From an uncultured Anaerovibrio sp. (lineage in GTDB: Bacteria > Bacillota > Negativicutes > Selenomonadales > Selenomonadaceae), in NCBI GenBank assembly GCA_900768695.1, contig CAAGDY010000488.1:1-6087 (forward strand): a stretch of 6,087 nt of DNA, given 5' to 3'. The position numbers and the translations under genes were made by a program. A model generated the notes under the pieces. It was not told where the DNA came from. It made no database searches and was given only the letters and a program-made list of their open reading frames with translations. The first letter of the stretch is position 1. Every line of letters starts with the position of its first letter. Below are positions 5,205-6,087 of the stretch, piece after piece.

Positions 5205-5212
5205 AGGAGAGG
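5205..5212 (+). promoter_or_regulatory. Ribosome binding site that fixes the hisA start
   Basis: AGGAGAGG lies directly after the hisH stop (5201-5203); its AGGAG core ends 7 nt before ATG 5217. It excludes the in-frame TTG at 5193, inside hisH. Starting there would add eight residues (MSCDRRGN) not expected before the conserved (M)VIFPAIDIRGG beginning of HisA. Confidence 0.85.
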
Positions 5213-5216
5213 AAAT

Positions 5217-5960
5217 ATGGTAATTTTTCCTGCTATAGATATTCGTGGAGGCAGGTGTGTCCGTCTTTTCAAGGGTGATTTTTCCCAGGAAACGGTGTTC
5301 AGTGATAAGCCGGAGGAGATGGCGGCTAAATGGGAGGCCCAGGGAGGAAAATTCCTGCATCTGGTGGATTTGGACGGGGCCCTTGCCGGAAAGTCAATGA
5401 ATCTTGATGTTGTCAAGAAAATTGTGGATACAGTCAATATTCCGGTGGAGCTGGGCGGCGGTATCCGCACTATGGAGAATATTGATGAAGTGCTGGCTCT
5501 GGGGGTACAGCGTGTTATTCTCGGCTCGGTGGCCGTCAGGAATCCTGAGCTGGTGAAGGAGGCCTGCAGTAAATACGGCGACCGCGTTGTTGTGGGAATT
5601 GATGCCAGGGACGGCATTGTGGCTGTTGACGGCTGGGGCGTATCCGGCGATGTGGAGGTTACGGCGCTGGCCAAGGAGATGGCCAAGGCCGGTGTAAGGA
5701 CGATTATATATACGGATATCTCCCGCGATGGCACCCTTGCTGGTGTAAATGTGGAGGCGACGGCCAGACTGGCCCGTGAAAGCGGCGTAAGAGTGGTGGC
5801 CTCCGGCGGCGTGAAGTCCATTGATGATATCAGGGCTTTGCTTCCTTATGAAAAGGATGGCATTGAGGGCGTTATCGTAGGCAAGTCCATCTATACCGGC
5901 AGTCTCGATTTGCAGGAGGCTGTTGCTCTTGCTGAAGGTGCAGAAGCTGGGGAGGCATAA
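5217..5960 (+). CDS. hisA: ProFAR isomerase (phosphoribosylformimino-5-aminoimidazole carboxamide ribotide isomerase)
   Basis: HisA converts ProFAR to PRFAR by an Amadori rearrangement. It is a (beta/alpha)8 barrel of 247 residues from ATG 5217, a normal length. Motifs follow the barrel's two-fold half-repeat. FPAIDIRGGRCVRL has the catalytic base D8, HLVDLDGA is at 48-55, and the first phosphate site is in VELGGGIRTMENI (77-89). Then come VVGIDARDG with D129 as the likely general acid, IIYTDISRDGTLAGVN (163-178), and the second phosphate site VASGGVKSIDDI (194-205). The start is chosen from the AGGAGAGG ribosome binding site and family alignment. It follows hisH by 13 nt and precedes hisF by 2 nt. 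The last residues (about 240-247, GAEAGEA) overlap the hisF ribosome binding site and are variable in the family. Without trpF information, a PriA-like dual role cannot be excluded, but that is mainly actinobacterial. Confidence 0.97.
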   Translation: MVIFPAIDIRGGRCVRLFKGDFSQETVFSDKPEEMAAKWEAQGGKFLHLVDLDGALAGKSMNLDVVKKIVDTVNIPVELGGGIRTMENIDEVLALGVQRVILGSVAVRNPELVKEACSKYGDRVVVGIDARDGIVAVDGWGVSGDVEVTALAKEMAKAGVRTIIYTDISRDGTLAGVNVEATARLARESGVRVVASGGVKSIDDIRALLPYEKDGIEGVIVGKSIYTGSLDLQEAVALAEGAEAGEA

Positions 5961-5962
5961 TT

Positions 5963-6087
5963 ATGTATACAAAGCGCATTATTCCCTGCCTTGATGTCAA
6001 GGGGGGCCGCGTGGTCAAGGGAACAAATTTTGTAGGTCTGCGTGATGCAGGCGACCCTGTGGAGCTGGCACATCGTTATGATTTGGA
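5963..6087 (+). CDS. hisF: Imidazole glycerol phosphate synthase cyclase subunit, 3'-truncated by window edge
   Basis: HisF uses ammonia delivered by HisH to cyclise PRFAR into IGP and AICAR, the latter feeding purine synthesis. Only the first 41 codons are in the window, but they are diagnostic: MYTKRIIPCLDVKGGRVVKG has the catalytic Asp at position 11, followed by TNFVGLRDAGDPVELAHRYD, the first barrel strand-loop-helix of the family. GGAGG at 5951-5955 lies 7 nt before ATG 5963. The gene begins 2 nt after the hisA TAA, so the two are surely cotranscribed. The remainder of about 210 residues, and any hisI/hisE genes, would lie past the window end. Confidence 0.95.
   Translation, partial: MYTKRIIPCLDVKGGRVVKGTNFVGLRDAGDPVELAHRYDL

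Noticed and set aside
5193..5216. TTG start for hisA, eight codons upstream
   Set aside because: It lies inside hisH before the AGGAGAGG site, and the conserved HisA N-terminus begins at ATG 5217.
4871..5821. 316-codon open frame on the minus strand opposite hisH and hisA
   Set aside because: It lies entirely antisense to two well-recognised enzymes, its product is rich in Ser/Thr/Pro as expected of a shadow frame, and it resembles no family I know.

Overview
The window is a stretch of bacterial chromosome with dense, co-directional coding on the + strand, strong GGAGG-type ribosome binding sites, about even base composition in genes and an AT-rich promoter gap. This style, together with the his gene order, suggests an anaerobic Bacillota member. 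Negativicutes (Selenomonas-like) is my best guess, but it is inferred from style and not from a database match.

Layout: (1) Positions 1-338 hold the 3' part of a cyclophilin-type peptidyl-prolyl isomerase gene, cut by the window start. (2) Positions 338-643 hold a small GIY-YIG (UPF0213/YhbQ-like) gene that starts inside the isomerase stop codon (TAATG). It ends in a hairpin plus T7 run that looks like an intrinsic terminator. (3) Positions 644-747 are an AT-rich control region with a very good extended -10 sigma-A promoter and two palindromes, one over the -10 and one just after the predicted transcription start. (4) From 748 to the window end runs a histidine biosynthesis operon: hisG, hisD, hisC, hisB, hisH, hisA and the start of hisF.

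The his genes cover most of the pathway. HisG joins ATP and PRPP (step 1), HisA isomerises ProFAR to PRFAR, HisH/HisF convert PRFAR to IGP and AICAR, HisB dehydrates IGP, HisC transaminates imidazole-acetol phosphate, and HisD oxidises histidinol to histidine. Not in the window are hisI/hisE (steps 2-3, possibly downstream of hisF), a histidinol-phosphate phosphatase (HisB here lacks that domain) and hisZ, which the short-form HisG should need.

Most his junctions are tight (4-nt overlap, 1, 36, 13 and 2 nt). The exception is the 139-nt hisD-hisC gap, which carries a near-perfect 24-nt tandem duplication, a 7-bp hairpin and a possible 26-codon ORF with a good ribosome binding site. I see no sign of a novel defence, mobile or CRISPR-like system. 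The points most worth a second look are regulatory: the his operators, the hairpin in the 5' end of the GIY-YIG gene, and the hisD-hisC gap.
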